A DNA stretch of 64,000 nucleotides, taken from Actinomycetes bacterium. Its GTDB lineage: Bacteria; Actinomycetota; Acidimicrobiia; IMCC26256; JANYLB01. Every line of letters begins with the position of its first letter. The stretch's first letter is position 1. The stretch is from NCBI GenBank assembly GCA_025363815.1, contig JANYLB010000012.1, forward strand, positions 21,122 through 85,121. The letters run 5' to 3'. The translations under genes were made by a program, and so were the position numbers. Under the pieces are notes generated by a model. The model made no database searches, was not told the DNA's origin, and saw only the letters and a program-made list of their open reading frames with translations. Shown one piece after another: positions 9,120-16,343 of this stretch.

Positions 9120-9211
9120 GCTCCACGCTCCTGGAGGGCACGGGCCGCTCGGGCCTCGGCGTGGACGCCGCCGGACGGCAACGGCGTCGATTGAATCGGT
9201 CCCGGGCTCAT
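9116..9211 (-). CDS. 31-codon mini-ORF coupled to both neighbours
   Basis: This short frame starts with an ATG that overlaps the stop of the DUF35 gene (ATGA) and ends with a TGA that overlaps the ATG of the Ltp3-like gene (ATGA). The peptide is rich in Ala, Pro and Arg and matches nothing I know. It may be a real coupled peptide or simply a frame that carries ribosomes across the 88-bp gap. Confidence 0.3.
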   Translation of the reverse strand: MSPGPIQSTPLPSGGVHAEARAARALQERGA

Positions 9212-10170
9212 GCGTACTCCCGGTAGCTCTCGTAGGGGGCATCGGGTTCGCCGTTCGGCTCGAACCACTTGACGCTCGCGGCGTTGGCTACGAGCACATC
9301 GGCCCAGATCGCCTTGACCCGCAGACCCATCCGGACCTCGTCGGCTGCCAGACCCTGGATAAGGCCGAACCACGGCGTGTTCGCGCCATCGAGCAGGATC
9401 TGCGCGCAGACGTAGGGGATCTCCGGCGACGTCTCCGACAGCCCGGGCACGTTCACGACGCAGTACGTAGTCACTGTTCCGACATCGGCGACCTCGACCT
9501 CGATCTCGGTGGCCTCGCCCGATGTCGGGTCAGAGCCGCGCGGCGGGAGGTACACCTGGTCGGAACCGACGGCGCGTTGGCCGATCATCTTTCCCTGCGC
9601 GAGACCGAGGAGATACTTGCTCGGCGCGGTTCCTGCGTTGATCTCGTACTCGAGGCGGGTCGGGGTGACGATACCGGTGACGGGTTCCGCGTCGGGAGCG
9701 GGCTCCGGTATCACGAGCGGCTCCGAGCCCTCCGGAACGAATGCTTCGATGTCTCGGATCGAGCCGATCCGTTCCGTACGCCACCGGGGCTGGACCCGGA
9801 GTCCGACGCTGAGTGCGTCGGGTCCATCGACGGCGACCGCGTGCAGCATCGAGGTGTCGGCACCGTCGAGGCGGATGAGCGCCCATCCGAACGGATGGTC
9901 CAACGGCTGCTTGTCGACGCGCGGCTGGGCGACCCACGTCCAGGCGGTCACGACTCCGCACGGTCCGACCTCGACGAACTCGCCCGTCGCCTGCGCGGTG
10001 TACGGGTCGTACTCGGTCGGCGGAACGAGCACCTTCCCGTCGCTCCCCCGCACGCCCTCGATCCGACCGTCACGCAACCCGGTGAGGAACCGGCCGATGA
10101 CGGGACCGACGGAGCGGGTGTAGCCACCCGGGTATTCGAGGACGTGTTTCTCGACCAGCACTTCGGTCAT
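9208..10170 (-). CDS. Tandem double DUF35 (OB-fold) protein, partner of Ltp aldolases
   Basis: A 320-residue protein made of two copies of one domain, about residues 20-150 and 170-310. Each copy has a helix (FLTGLRDGR, YLLGLAQGK), a VPP or LPP turn, an EV-x4-G-V-T strand, LDGA followed by T, and GLRV before a Trp. This is the DUF35 OB-fold that, in ChsH2, binds and activates the Ltp2 aldolase. The zinc-ribbon cysteines of classical DUF35 proteins are absent in both halves. Two domains next to two aldolase genes suggest that one polypeptide serves both Ltp3- and Ltp4-like subunits. That stoichiometry is inference. Confidence 0.72.
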   Translation of the reverse strand: MTEVLVEKHVLEYPGGYTRSVGPVIGRFLTGLRDGRIEGVRGSDGKVLVPPTEYDPYTAQATGEFVEVGPCGVVTAWTWVAQPRVDKQPLDHPFGWALIRLDGADTSMLHAVAVDGPDALSVGLRVQPRWRTERIGSIRDIEAFVPEGSEPLVIPEPAPDAEPVTGIVTPTRLEYEINAGTAPSKYLLGLAQGKMIGQRAVGSDQVYLPPRGSDPTSGEATEIEVEVADVGTVTTYCVVNVPGLSETSPEIPYVCAQILLDGANTPWFGLIQGLAADEVRMGLRVKAIWADVLVANAASVKWFEPNGEPDAPYESYREYA

Positions 10171-10221
10171 GCGGTTCCTTTCGCGTGGTGCGGCGCCAAG
10201 TCGGTAGTCGGCCAGGTTCGA

Positions 10222-11772
10222 TCAGATCGCGCGCTCGCGGCCTTCCCAGTACGGATCGCGTAGCTTGCGCTTCAGCAACTTGCCGGTTGGCTCACGCGGC
10301 AGCGCGTCCGAGAAGTCGATCGTCTTCGGCCACTTGTACTTCGCGAGCCGGGGTCGGAGGTATTCGAGGATCTCTTCGGCGAGCGCGTCGCTCGGCTCTA
10401 CACCGGGCGCGAGCTCGATGACCGCTTTGATCTGCTCACCCCAGTCGTCGTCGGGAATGCCGAACACCGCCGCGTCGGCGACAATGGGGTTCGTCAGGAT
10501 CTCGCCCTCGATCTCGGCCGGGTAGATGTTCACACCGCCGGAGATGATCATGTCGGACTTGCGGTCACACAGGAACAGGTAGCCGTCGTCGGTGAGATAG
10601 CCGATGTCGCCGACGGTGAAGAACCCGTCGAGACGGTTCTCCTCGGTTTTGGCCTTGTCGCCCTTGTATTCGAACTGCGCGGTGTCCATCTTCATGTAGA
10701 CGGTTCCGGGTGTTCCGGCCTCGACGTCGTTGAACTCGTCGTCGACGATGCGCAGCGTAGAGATGGGCCACGCGGTGCCGACGGTACCGGGATGCTCGAG
10801 CCACTGCTCGGGGGTTGCGAGCGTGCCGCCGCCTTCGGTGGCCGCGTAGTACTCGTAGATGACCGGACCCCACCAGTCGAGCATCTTGGTTTTGACCTCG
10901 ATCGGGCAGGGTGCCGCCGCGTGGATCGCCCACTGCATCGACGAGACGTCGTACTTGGCCCGCACCTCTTCGGGGAGGGCGAGCATGCGGTGGAACTGCG
11001 TCGGGACCATGTGCGTGTGGGTGACGCCGTAGCGCTGGATCTTCTCGAGTGTGTCCTCGGGCTGCCACTTGTCCATGAACACGAGCGTGTGACCCGCGTG
11101 CAAGGCGTTTCCGCCGAAGGTGGTTACCGCGGTGTGATAATTCGGCGACGTCACGAGGTGGACGTTCCCGCCCTGGGGCGGGATGCCGAACAGCATGAGG
11201 AACAGCGAGTTCATTTCCGCGCTGACGTCGACATCGGCGTCGACAAGGGTGCGGCGCACCCCCTTGGGCTGACCGGTTGTGCCAGAGGTGTAGTGCATCG
11301 TCTGGCCGGGGCGGCGATCATCGGGCCGGGTATCGGGCTGACCCTCGAGTAGTTCCTCAACCGGCCGGAAGCCGGGGATGGCTCCGCCGACGGAGAAGCG
11401 GGCAACCGCGGGAATGTCGAGCCCCTCGACAGCCGCGATGCCGGTCTCGGCGTAGCGCTGGTGCACGAAAAGGGTCTTCGCCTCGCAGTCCTCGACGATG
11501 TATGCGATCTCAGGACCGGTCAGGTGGAAGTTGATAGGGGTGAGGTAGAAGCCGGCCTGGGTCGCGGCGAGGAACAGCTCGACCGGCGCGATGCCGTTGG
11601 GCAGCATCGCGGCGATGGCATCACCGGGCTGGAGGCCCAGGCCGCGCAGACCGTGCACCAGCCGGTTCGACCGCGCGAGAAGCTCACCGGCCGAGTACTC
11701 GGTGCCATCGGGGTCGACGACCGCGAGATACGACGGATCTTCGGTCGCATGGACCCAGAACCCACCGGCCAT
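10222..11772 (-). CDS. Acyl-CoA synthetase (AMP-forming), FadD type
   Basis: An ANL-superfamily ligase of 516 residues that activates a carboxylic acid to its CoA thioester. The P-loop YTSGTTGQPKG is at residues 161-171, YEYYAATEGGG forms motif A5, GDIGYLTDDGYLFLCDRK and SGGVNIYPAEIE follow, and PREPTGKLLKR ends with the catalytic lysine. It begins the presumed operon with the double DUF35 and Ltp genes, so a sterol-side-chain or bile-acid-like acid is a reasonable substrate. The position matches fadD19 divergent from echA19 in Mycobacterium, but the sequence is not FadD19; that homologue lies at 40343. The ATG at 11772 has GAGGGGG upstream, and a perfect KstR box lies 45 bp away. Confidence 0.85.
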   Translation of the reverse strand: MAGGFWVHATEDPSYLAVVDPDGTEYSAGELLARSNRLVHGLRGLGLQPGDAIAAMLPNGIAPVELFLAATQAGFYLTPINFHLTGPEIAYIVEDCEAKTLFVHQRYAETGIAAVEGLDIPAVARFSVGGAIPGFRPVEELLEGQPDTRPDDRRPGQTMHYTSGTTGQPKGVRRTLVDADVDVSAEMNSLFLMLFGIPPQGGNVHLVTSPNYHTAVTTFGGNALHAGHTLVFMDKWQPEDTLEKIQRYGVTHTHMVPTQFHRMLALPEEVRAKYDVSSMQWAIHAAAPCPIEVKTKMLDWWGPVIYEYYAATEGGGTLATPEQWLEHPGTVGTAWPISTLRIVDDEFNDVEAGTPGTVYMKMDTAQFEYKGDKAKTEENRLDGFFTVGDIGYLTDDGYLFLCDRKSDMIISGGVNIYPAEIEGEILTNPIVADAAVFGIPDDDWGEQIKAVIELAPGVEPSDALAEEILEYLRPRLAKYKWPKTIDFSDALPREPTGKLLKRKLRDPYWEGRERAI

Positions 11773-11816
11773 GCGTTTCCCCCTCGAGTCGCGTCCTCCG
11801 TGCGGAACGGCCCAAG

Positions 11817-11830
11817 TAGAACACGTTCTA
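11817..11830. promoter_or_regulatory. Perfect KstR-type operator
   Basis: TAGAACACGTTCTA is a full palindrome fitting T-N2-AAC-N2-GTT-N2-A, the motif established for KstR in mycobacteria and rhodococci. It lies in the 177-bp divergent region between the acyl-CoA synthetase and the EchA19-like gene, nearer the synthetase. A further AACACGTT core follows at 11843-11850. Confidence 0.8.
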
Positions 11831-11888
11831 TTCGGAGGCCGCAACACGTTGGGCGGGCCCGCCCGATGAGCCCGCAACCGGCTCGACG

Positions 11889-11902
11889 TAGAATCGGTTC
11901 CA
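11889..11902. promoter_or_regulatory. Second KstR-like box on the echA19 side
   Basis: TAGAATCGGTTCCA differs from the KstR consensus by one core base (AAT for AAC). It is 48 bp upstream of the EchA19-like ATG, so each arm of the divergent promoter seems to have its own box. Confidence 0.5.
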
Positions 11903-11949
11903 CCACTCGGAAGCTCCGGGTGTCCCCTACGAGGAGCGCACCGAGACCC

Positions 11950-12762
11950 ATGGCCGACTTGCTGCCAATGAGCACCAGGCACTGCACCGTCGAGCGCGAC
12001 GGCCATGTCGTCACGTTGACGATGAACCGACCCGAGGCTCGCAACGCCCTGAGCCCCGACATGCTCGTCGGCCTCGCCGACGGGTTCACCTACGTCGACG
12101 AGACCCCCGAGGTCCGCTGCGCGATTCTCACCGGTGCCGGCGGAACCTTCAGCTCCGGTGCCGATCTCAAGGCGATGGGAACCCCTTCTGACGACGCGCA
12201 CGTGCGCGAGCGAATGGCGTCGGAACCGAACCTGCACTGGAAGGGTCTGCTGCGCGATTACCGCCTGAAGAAGCCGCTCGTCGCGGCGATCGAGGGCTAC
12301 GCCGTCGCCGGAGGGACCGAGATGCTTCAGGGAACCGACGTCCGCGTCGCGGCCGACACCGCGATCTTCGGGGTATGGGAAGCACGCCGCGGGCTGTTCC
12401 CACTCGGTGGGTCGGCGGTTCGACTACCTCGCCAGATTCCCTACGCCCAGGCGATGGACATCCTCTTGTCGGCTCGACCGGTGACCGCGCATGAAGCGCT
12501 GCAGATCGGACTGATCTCGCGCCTCGCGCCAGAGGGGCACGCGCTGAGCGTCGCCCGCGCCGTGGCCGAACAGATCGCGGCGTGCGGTCCGCTGTCGACC
12601 CAGGCGATCCTGCGCGCGTTCCGCGAGACCGAAGGCATGCCCGATGCTGAAGCCATGACCCATCAGGACACGATCGGCTGGGAGGTGTTCGCCTCCGAGG
12701 ACGCCCAGGAAGGGCCGCTCGCGTTCAAGGAGAAGCGGGCACCCCGGTTCACGGGGAGATAA
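11950..12762 (+). CDS. Enoyl-CoA hydratase, EchA19-like
   Basis: A crotonase-family protein of 270 residues. It resembles M. tuberculosis EchA19, a steroid side-chain enoyl-CoA hydratase, over its whole length: NRPEARNALS, CAILTGAGGTFSSGADLKA (first oxyanion-hole region), then LKKPLVAAIEGYAVAGGTEMLQGTDVRVA and GGSAVRLPRQIPYA, with a C-terminal EGPLAFKEKRAPRF. It would hydrate an alpha,beta-unsaturated side-chain CoA ester before aldol cleavage. The ATG at 11950 has GAGGAG thirteen bases upstream; an ATG at 11968 is an alternative. It is divergent from a FadD gene with KstR boxes between, as echA19 is in Mycobacterium. Confidence 0.85.
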   Translation: MADLLPMSTRHCTVERDGHVVTLTMNRPEARNALSPDMLVGLADGFTYVDETPEVRCAILTGAGGTFSSGADLKAMGTPSDDAHVRERMASEPNLHWKGLLRDYRLKKPLVAAIEGYAVAGGTEMLQGTDVRVAADTAIFGVWEARRGLFPLGGSAVRLPRQIPYAQAMDILLSARPVTAHEALQIGLISRLAPEGHALSVARAVAEQIAACGPLSTQAILRAFRETEGMPDAEAMTHQDTIGWEVFASEDAQEGPLAFKEKRAPRFTGR

Positions 12763-12764
12763 CG

Positions 12765-13421
12765 ATGTCGGAAGCGGCACCGGGGTTTCCGGATGCAGCC
12801 GAGTTCGGTACACCCGAGCGGGCACAGATCGCGGAATCTGTCCGCGCCCTGATCGACACTTTGATGCGCAACGACAACGCGGCACCGGGGACACTCATCG
12901 GTGCCGCCCAGATCGTCGATCAGGTCACTGCGTCGCTCGGCGGCGACCGACGCGCCGAAGGTGCCGGCTATCGCCCCCGCAGTCACGGCGACTACCTCCC
13001 GCGCAGCCCGGTCGTCGGCGACGCCAGCCCCCTGTCACCCCGCCTCGACTGGGAGGTCGTCGACCGTCGCGTCTTCGCGACGGGTCGATTCGGCGCCGCC
13101 TACGAAGGCCCGCCCGGCTACGTGCACGGCGGAATGGTTGCCCTGGCATTCGATGAGGTGCTCGGCATCGTCAACATCGCCAACGACAACCCGGGGATGA
13201 CCGCCACGCTGAAGATCCGGTATCGACGACCGACTCCGCTCTTCACCGATGTGCGCTTCGAGGCGTGGGTCGAGCAGGTAGAGGGGCGCCGCATCCACTC
13301 GCTCGCAGAGCTCTGGGCCGGTGACACGTTGTGCGCCGAGGCCGACGGGCTGTTCATCCAACCCCGCCCAGAGGTCGCGGCGCAGTACTTCGGTACCGAC
13401 CCCGCGACCGGTTCCGGATAG
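12765..13421 (+). CDS. Hotdog-fold acyl-CoA thioesterase (PaaI-like)
   Basis: A 218-residue protein whose C-terminal half is a PaaI/4HBT-type hotdog domain (GPPGYVHGGMVALAFDEVLG at about residues 119-138, then LKIRYRRPTPL). It starts two bases after the EchA19-like stop, so it is in the same transcript. The first 90 residues are helical and unrecognised. A thioesterase here could recycle CoA from stalled steroid acyl-CoA intermediates. Substrate is not predictable from sequence. Confidence 0.75.
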   Translation: MSEAAPGFPDAAEFGTPERAQIAESVRALIDTLMRNDNAAPGTLIGAAQIVDQVTASLGGDRRAEGAGYRPRSHGDYLPRSPVVGDASPLSPRLDWEVVDRRVFATGRFGAAYEGPPGYVHGGMVALAFDEVLGIVNIANDNPGMTATLKIRYRRPTPLFTDVRFEAWVEQVEGRRIHSLAELWAGDTLCAEADGLFIQPRPEVAAQYFGTDPATGSG

Positions 13422-13442
13422 CGGATGGCGCTGCAAGCCGGC

Positions 13443-13456
13443 TGAAACCGGTTCTA
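13443..13456. promoter_or_regulatory. KstR operator in front of kstR
   Basis: TGAAACCGGTTCTA fits T-N2-AAC-N2-GTT-N2-A exactly. With TACCCT (13478-13483) as -10 box and a leaderless start at the GTG 13490, the operator would cover about -47 to -34 and overlap the -35 region. This is the expected arrangement for kstR autorepression. Confidence 0.75.
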
Positions 13457-13489
13457 GTCAGATTGACCTCATCCCGGTACCCTGCCGCG

Positions 13490-14107
13490 GTGGCCACGGC
13501 TCCCGAGCACCTGCCCGACAACACCCCGGCGGCCCGCGCCCAGGGCCGGGCGGCCGAGACCGCGGCCCGGCGGCGTCGCCTCCTCAAGGCCGCCACGACC
13601 CTCGCGGGTGAAGGCGGATACGACGCCGTGCACATGCGGGCGGTCGCGGCCCAGGCCGGCGTCGCCCTGGGCACCCTTTACCGGCACTACGCCTCCAAGG
13701 ATCAGCTGCTCGTCGCGGTGCTGGTCGATCAAGCCGACGCGCTCCAGGGCGCGCTCACCCGTCGACCGGCGCGTGGGCGCACGAGCGCAGATCGTGTCGC
13801 AGACGTGCTCGAGCGAGCGTGCCGTGCCCTCGAGCGTGAGCCACGCCTCACGGGTGCGATGGTCACTGCCCTGTCTTCCACCGATCCGGGCGCGGCATCC
13901 GCGGTGCTCTCGGTCGAGGAACGGCTCCAGACGATGATGGCCGATGCGATCGACGGCGCGACCGTCAGCCAGCTCGACGCGGTGCTGCGCACTCTCGGCC
14001 ACGTCTGGTTCTCGGCCATGGTCTCGTGGGTCGCCGGCAAGACCGACGGGAACCGGATGCGCGCCGACCTCGAGTCGGCCGCGCACCTTCTGCTCGATCC
14101 TCGCTGA
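13490..14107 (+). CDS. kstR: TetR-family steroid catabolism repressor KstR
   Basis: A 205-residue TetR regulator whose DNA-binding half closely matches KstR of M. tuberculosis as I recall it: RRRRLLKAATTLAGEGGYDAV, then HMRAVAAQAGVALGTLYRHYASKDQLLVAVL at about residues 49-79. The C-terminal segments EPRLTGAMVTALSSTD and LRTLGHVWFSAMVSWVAGK also correspond. KstR binds 3-oxo-cholestenoyl-type CoA esters and represses upper cholesterol catabolism genes. The GTG at 13490 is chosen; the frame is open further upstream but that part overlaps the thioesterase gene. A perfect KstR box lies 34 bp upstream, so autoregulation is likely. Confidence 0.85.
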   Translation: MATAPEHLPDNTPAARAQGRAAETAARRRRLLKAATTLAGEGGYDAVHMRAVAAQAGVALGTLYRHYASKDQLLVAVLVDQADALQGALTRRPARGRTSADRVADVLERACRALEREPRLTGAMVTALSSTDPGAASAVLSVEERLQTMMADAIDGATVSQLDAVLRTLGHVWFSAMVSWVAGKTDGNRMRADLESAAHLLLDPR

Positions 14108-14115
14108 CCCCTGGC

Positions 14116-14961
14116 CTAGGAACCTCCCAGAGCGGGGATCACGAGCTCCCCGAGGCGGGTCGCGTTCTCGGGATCGGAGGAGTCGATCGGGCCGAGGATC
14201 ACCCAGTCTGCTCCGAGCTCGGCGAACGCACGGATCCCCTCGGCCACCCGCTGCGGTCCCCCCACGAGCACCCCCGCTCCGGCACCGAGCCGCTCCGCCT
14301 TCTCGTCTGCCTGTTCGTCAGTGCCACCGAGCACGACGAGGCCGCCCCACGAGAGCGTCAATGCGTCTGGGTCGCGTCCCGCCCCTGCCGCCAACCCCCG
14401 AACCTGGGCGGCTTCGGCGCCGAACCGGGACAAGCTGGCGCCCCATCGATTCCACCCGTCGGTCCGGGCTGCAACCGCCCCGACATGGGCAGCGCTCCCT
14501 CCGACCCATACGGGGTACCCCCGGTCCGCGAGCTCGGCGACGGTGGCTTCAACCGCCACGACCCGTTCGGCCTCGCTTCCGAAGCCGAGGCCGTAGCTCT
14601 CGTTCTCGATCCGGCTCTCCGAGTCGCCCGCGCCGACCGCCGCTATCAGCCGACCGCCACTCACTCGCTGCACCGTGTCGAGGGCAACACCGAGAGTCGC
14701 CGGCGGCCGTAGGGTCGCGCGCGCCACGAGGGTGCCCAGGGCTACACGACTGGTTTCGGCCGCGACCGCGCCGAGCAAGGTGGAGCACTCGAGTGCCGGC
14801 CGCTCTGTGCCGTCGGCGGCAACCCGAAAGAGGTGGTCGTACACGAACACGCCGTCGACGCCGGCCGCCTCCGCTGCGATCGCTACCGCGATCGGGATCT
14901 GCGGATCGTCGCAGAACGACGGAAGCGTGATCCCGACTCGCAGCGGTGCCGGGCCGATCAT
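14116..14961 (-). CDS. Luciferase-like, probably F420-dependent oxidoreductase
   Basis: A 281-residue bacterial luciferase-like (LLM) TIM-barrel protein starting MIGPAPLRVGITLPSF. AAGVDGVFVYDHLFR, the LGTLVARATLRPPATLG segment and GRLIAAVGAGDS are typical of F420-dependent members. It likely transfers hydride between F420 and an organic substrate that the sequence does not reveal. It converges with kstR. An LLM protein is also found beside ltp4/ltp3 in Mycobacterium (Rv3520c region), so a steroid role is possible, but it is also only 13 bp from the downstream end of the ROK kinase gene on the same strand and may belong to that operon. Confidence 0.75.
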   Translation of the reverse strand: MIGPAPLRVGITLPSFCDDPQIPIAVAIAAEAAGVDGVFVYDHLFRVAADGTERPALECSTLLGAVAAETSRVALGTLVARATLRPPATLGVALDTVQRVSGGRLIAAVGAGDSESRIENESYGLGFGSEAERVVAVEATVAELADRGYPVWVGGSAAHVGAVAARTDGWNRWGASLSRFGAEAAQVRGLAAGAGRDPDALTLSWGGLVVLGGTDEQADEKAERLGAGAGVLVGGPQRVAEGIRAFAELGADWVILGPIDSSDPENATRLGELVIPALGGS

Positions 14962-14974
14962 GCGATCGACCACG

Positions 14975-15919
14975 TCACCGGAGTAGCTTCCGCGCCATCG
15001 TCGCCGCGCCGATCGTTCCCGCCCGGTCACCCAGACCCGCCGCGACGATCGACGGGGTGGGTCGGTACCCGAAGCCTTCTACGTGACCATCGAAATACGC
15101 GCGGACCGGGCCGAGCAACAGGTCGCCCTCCTCGACGAGTCCTCCCGACACTACGATGATCTCGGGGTCGAGGATGTTCGCGAGTCCGACGAAGCCAAGC
15201 GCGACGAAGCCGGCGTATCGATCGATCAGCGCGAGCGCGTCGGGTGCGCCGGCCCGTGCCGCTTCCGACACGTGCGTACCGCGCACCGCGTCGGGATCGC
15301 CACCCGCGAGCTTCAACACCGCCGGAGCGGCGCCGATGACAGTGGCTTCCCGCGCCATGCGTCCGAGGGCATTGCCCGATGCCAGAGCTTCCCAGTGCCC
15401 GATCTCGCCGCACGCGCAGCGCGGACCGTCAAGGTCAATCGTGAAGTGTCCGATCTCAGCGGCAAAGCCGTGCGCGCCGCGTAAGACGCGCCCGTCGCTC
15501 ACGATGGCGCCACCGATCCCGGTCCCCAGCGTGATCACCAGCGCATCCGAAACGCCCCGGGCGCCGCCATGGGCGAGCTCACCCCACGCTGCAGCGTTGG
15601 CGTCGTTGTCGACGACGGTGGGAAGCCCCGTTCCCTGCGCGATCTCAGCCCGCACCGGCGTGCCCAGGAACCCGGCGACATTGGGGGCGTAGTGAATGAC
15701 GCCGGCACGGTCGACCATGCCCGCTGCGCCTATCCCGACCGCGGCTATCTCGTGGTCGGCTCGCAACGCGGCGATCAAACCTAGAATCTGTGCGCGCATC
15801 GACTCCCAGTCGAGCAGCGATGACACCCGTTGCTCCGCGACCACCCGACCATCGACGTCGACCACCGCGGCACGAACGTTGGTTCCACCGATGTCGAGGC
15901 CGATCGTGAGCGCCGTCAT
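14975..15919 (-). CDS. ROK-family sugar kinase, probable glucokinase
   Basis: A 314-residue ROK kinase. GLDIGGTNVRAAVVD is the N-terminal phosphate loop, DNDANAAAWGE carries the catalytic Asp, and GTGIGGAIVSDG is the second phosphate loop. The ROK zinc motif normally reads CxCGxxGCxE; here it is CACGEIGHWE, with His in place of the third Cys, preceded by EIGHF. Zinc could still be held by Cys2His2. It would make glucose-6-phosphate from glucose. Start ATG 15919 is five bases from the stop of the upstream small gene. Confidence 0.82.
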   Translation of the reverse strand: MTALTIGLDIGGTNVRAAVVDVDGRVVAEQRVSSLLDWESMRAQILGLIAALRADHEIAAVGIGAAGMVDRAGVIHYAPNVAGFLGTPVRAEIAQGTGLPTVVDNDANAAAWGELAHGGARGVSDALVITLGTGIGGAIVSDGRVLRGAHGFAAEIGHFTIDLDGPRCACGEIGHWEALASGNALGRMAREATVIGAAPAVLKLAGGDPDAVRGTHVSEAARAGAPDALALIDRYAGFVALGFVGLANILDPEIIVVSGGLVEEGDLLLGPVRAYFDGHVEGFGYRPTPSIVAAGLGDRAGTIGAATMARKLLR

Positions 15920-15923
15920 TGCC

Positions 15924-16343
15924 TCACTCGACGTCGATGTTCTGCACCCGCGGTTCATCGACCCTCGGAGTCGCCGTTCGTGGCTTCGGTGGGCTCGCGA
16001 GCGGGTCATGGTCGGCAGTGCCAGACTCCTGCGCGAACGCGCTGCGCTGCGCTGCGAGAGTTTGCTCAAAGGCGTCGACGACAACCTTGATCGCAAGGGT
16101 GAGCTCGTGCGCCGCGTTGACGAGGTGCTCGGCCGCCTCTGGTCCCGCTTCGGTCAACGCGCTGAGGAAGGGACCCATCGTGCTGCCGGGGGCACCGAAC
16201 AGGGGGTCATCACCCCAGTCGTCCCACCCATCGTCGCCGGTTGGCGGATCGGAGGCTGTGTCGGTGTGAGGGTCGGGGCCGGTCGGTTCGTCGACCGCGA
16301 AGAGTGGGTTGCGGCGCGGCGCGCCGGGATCGCGCAATGCCAT
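15924..16343 (-). CDS. Hypothetical acidic protein
   Basis: A 139-residue protein with a disordered acidic N-terminus (DDGWDDWGDDPLFG), a helical middle (residues about 60-100) and a Pro-rich end. It has no recognised domain or membrane segment. Its ATG overlaps the stop of the ArsA-like gene (ATGA), so it is translated with the ATPase and may assist it. Function unknown. Confidence 0.6.
   Translation of the reverse strand: MALRDPGAPRRNPLFAVDEPTGPDPHTDTASDPPTGDDGWDDWGDDPLFGAPGSTMGPFLSALTEAGPEAAEHLVNAAHELTLAIKVVVDAFEQTLAAQRSAFAQESGTADHDPLASPPKPRTATPRVDEPRVQNIDVE

Noticed and set aside
11773..12237. N-terminal extension of the acyl-CoA synthetase across the KstR boxes
   Set aside because: The ligase domain and a clear ribosome site begin at 11772, and the extension runs antisense into the EchA19-like gene.
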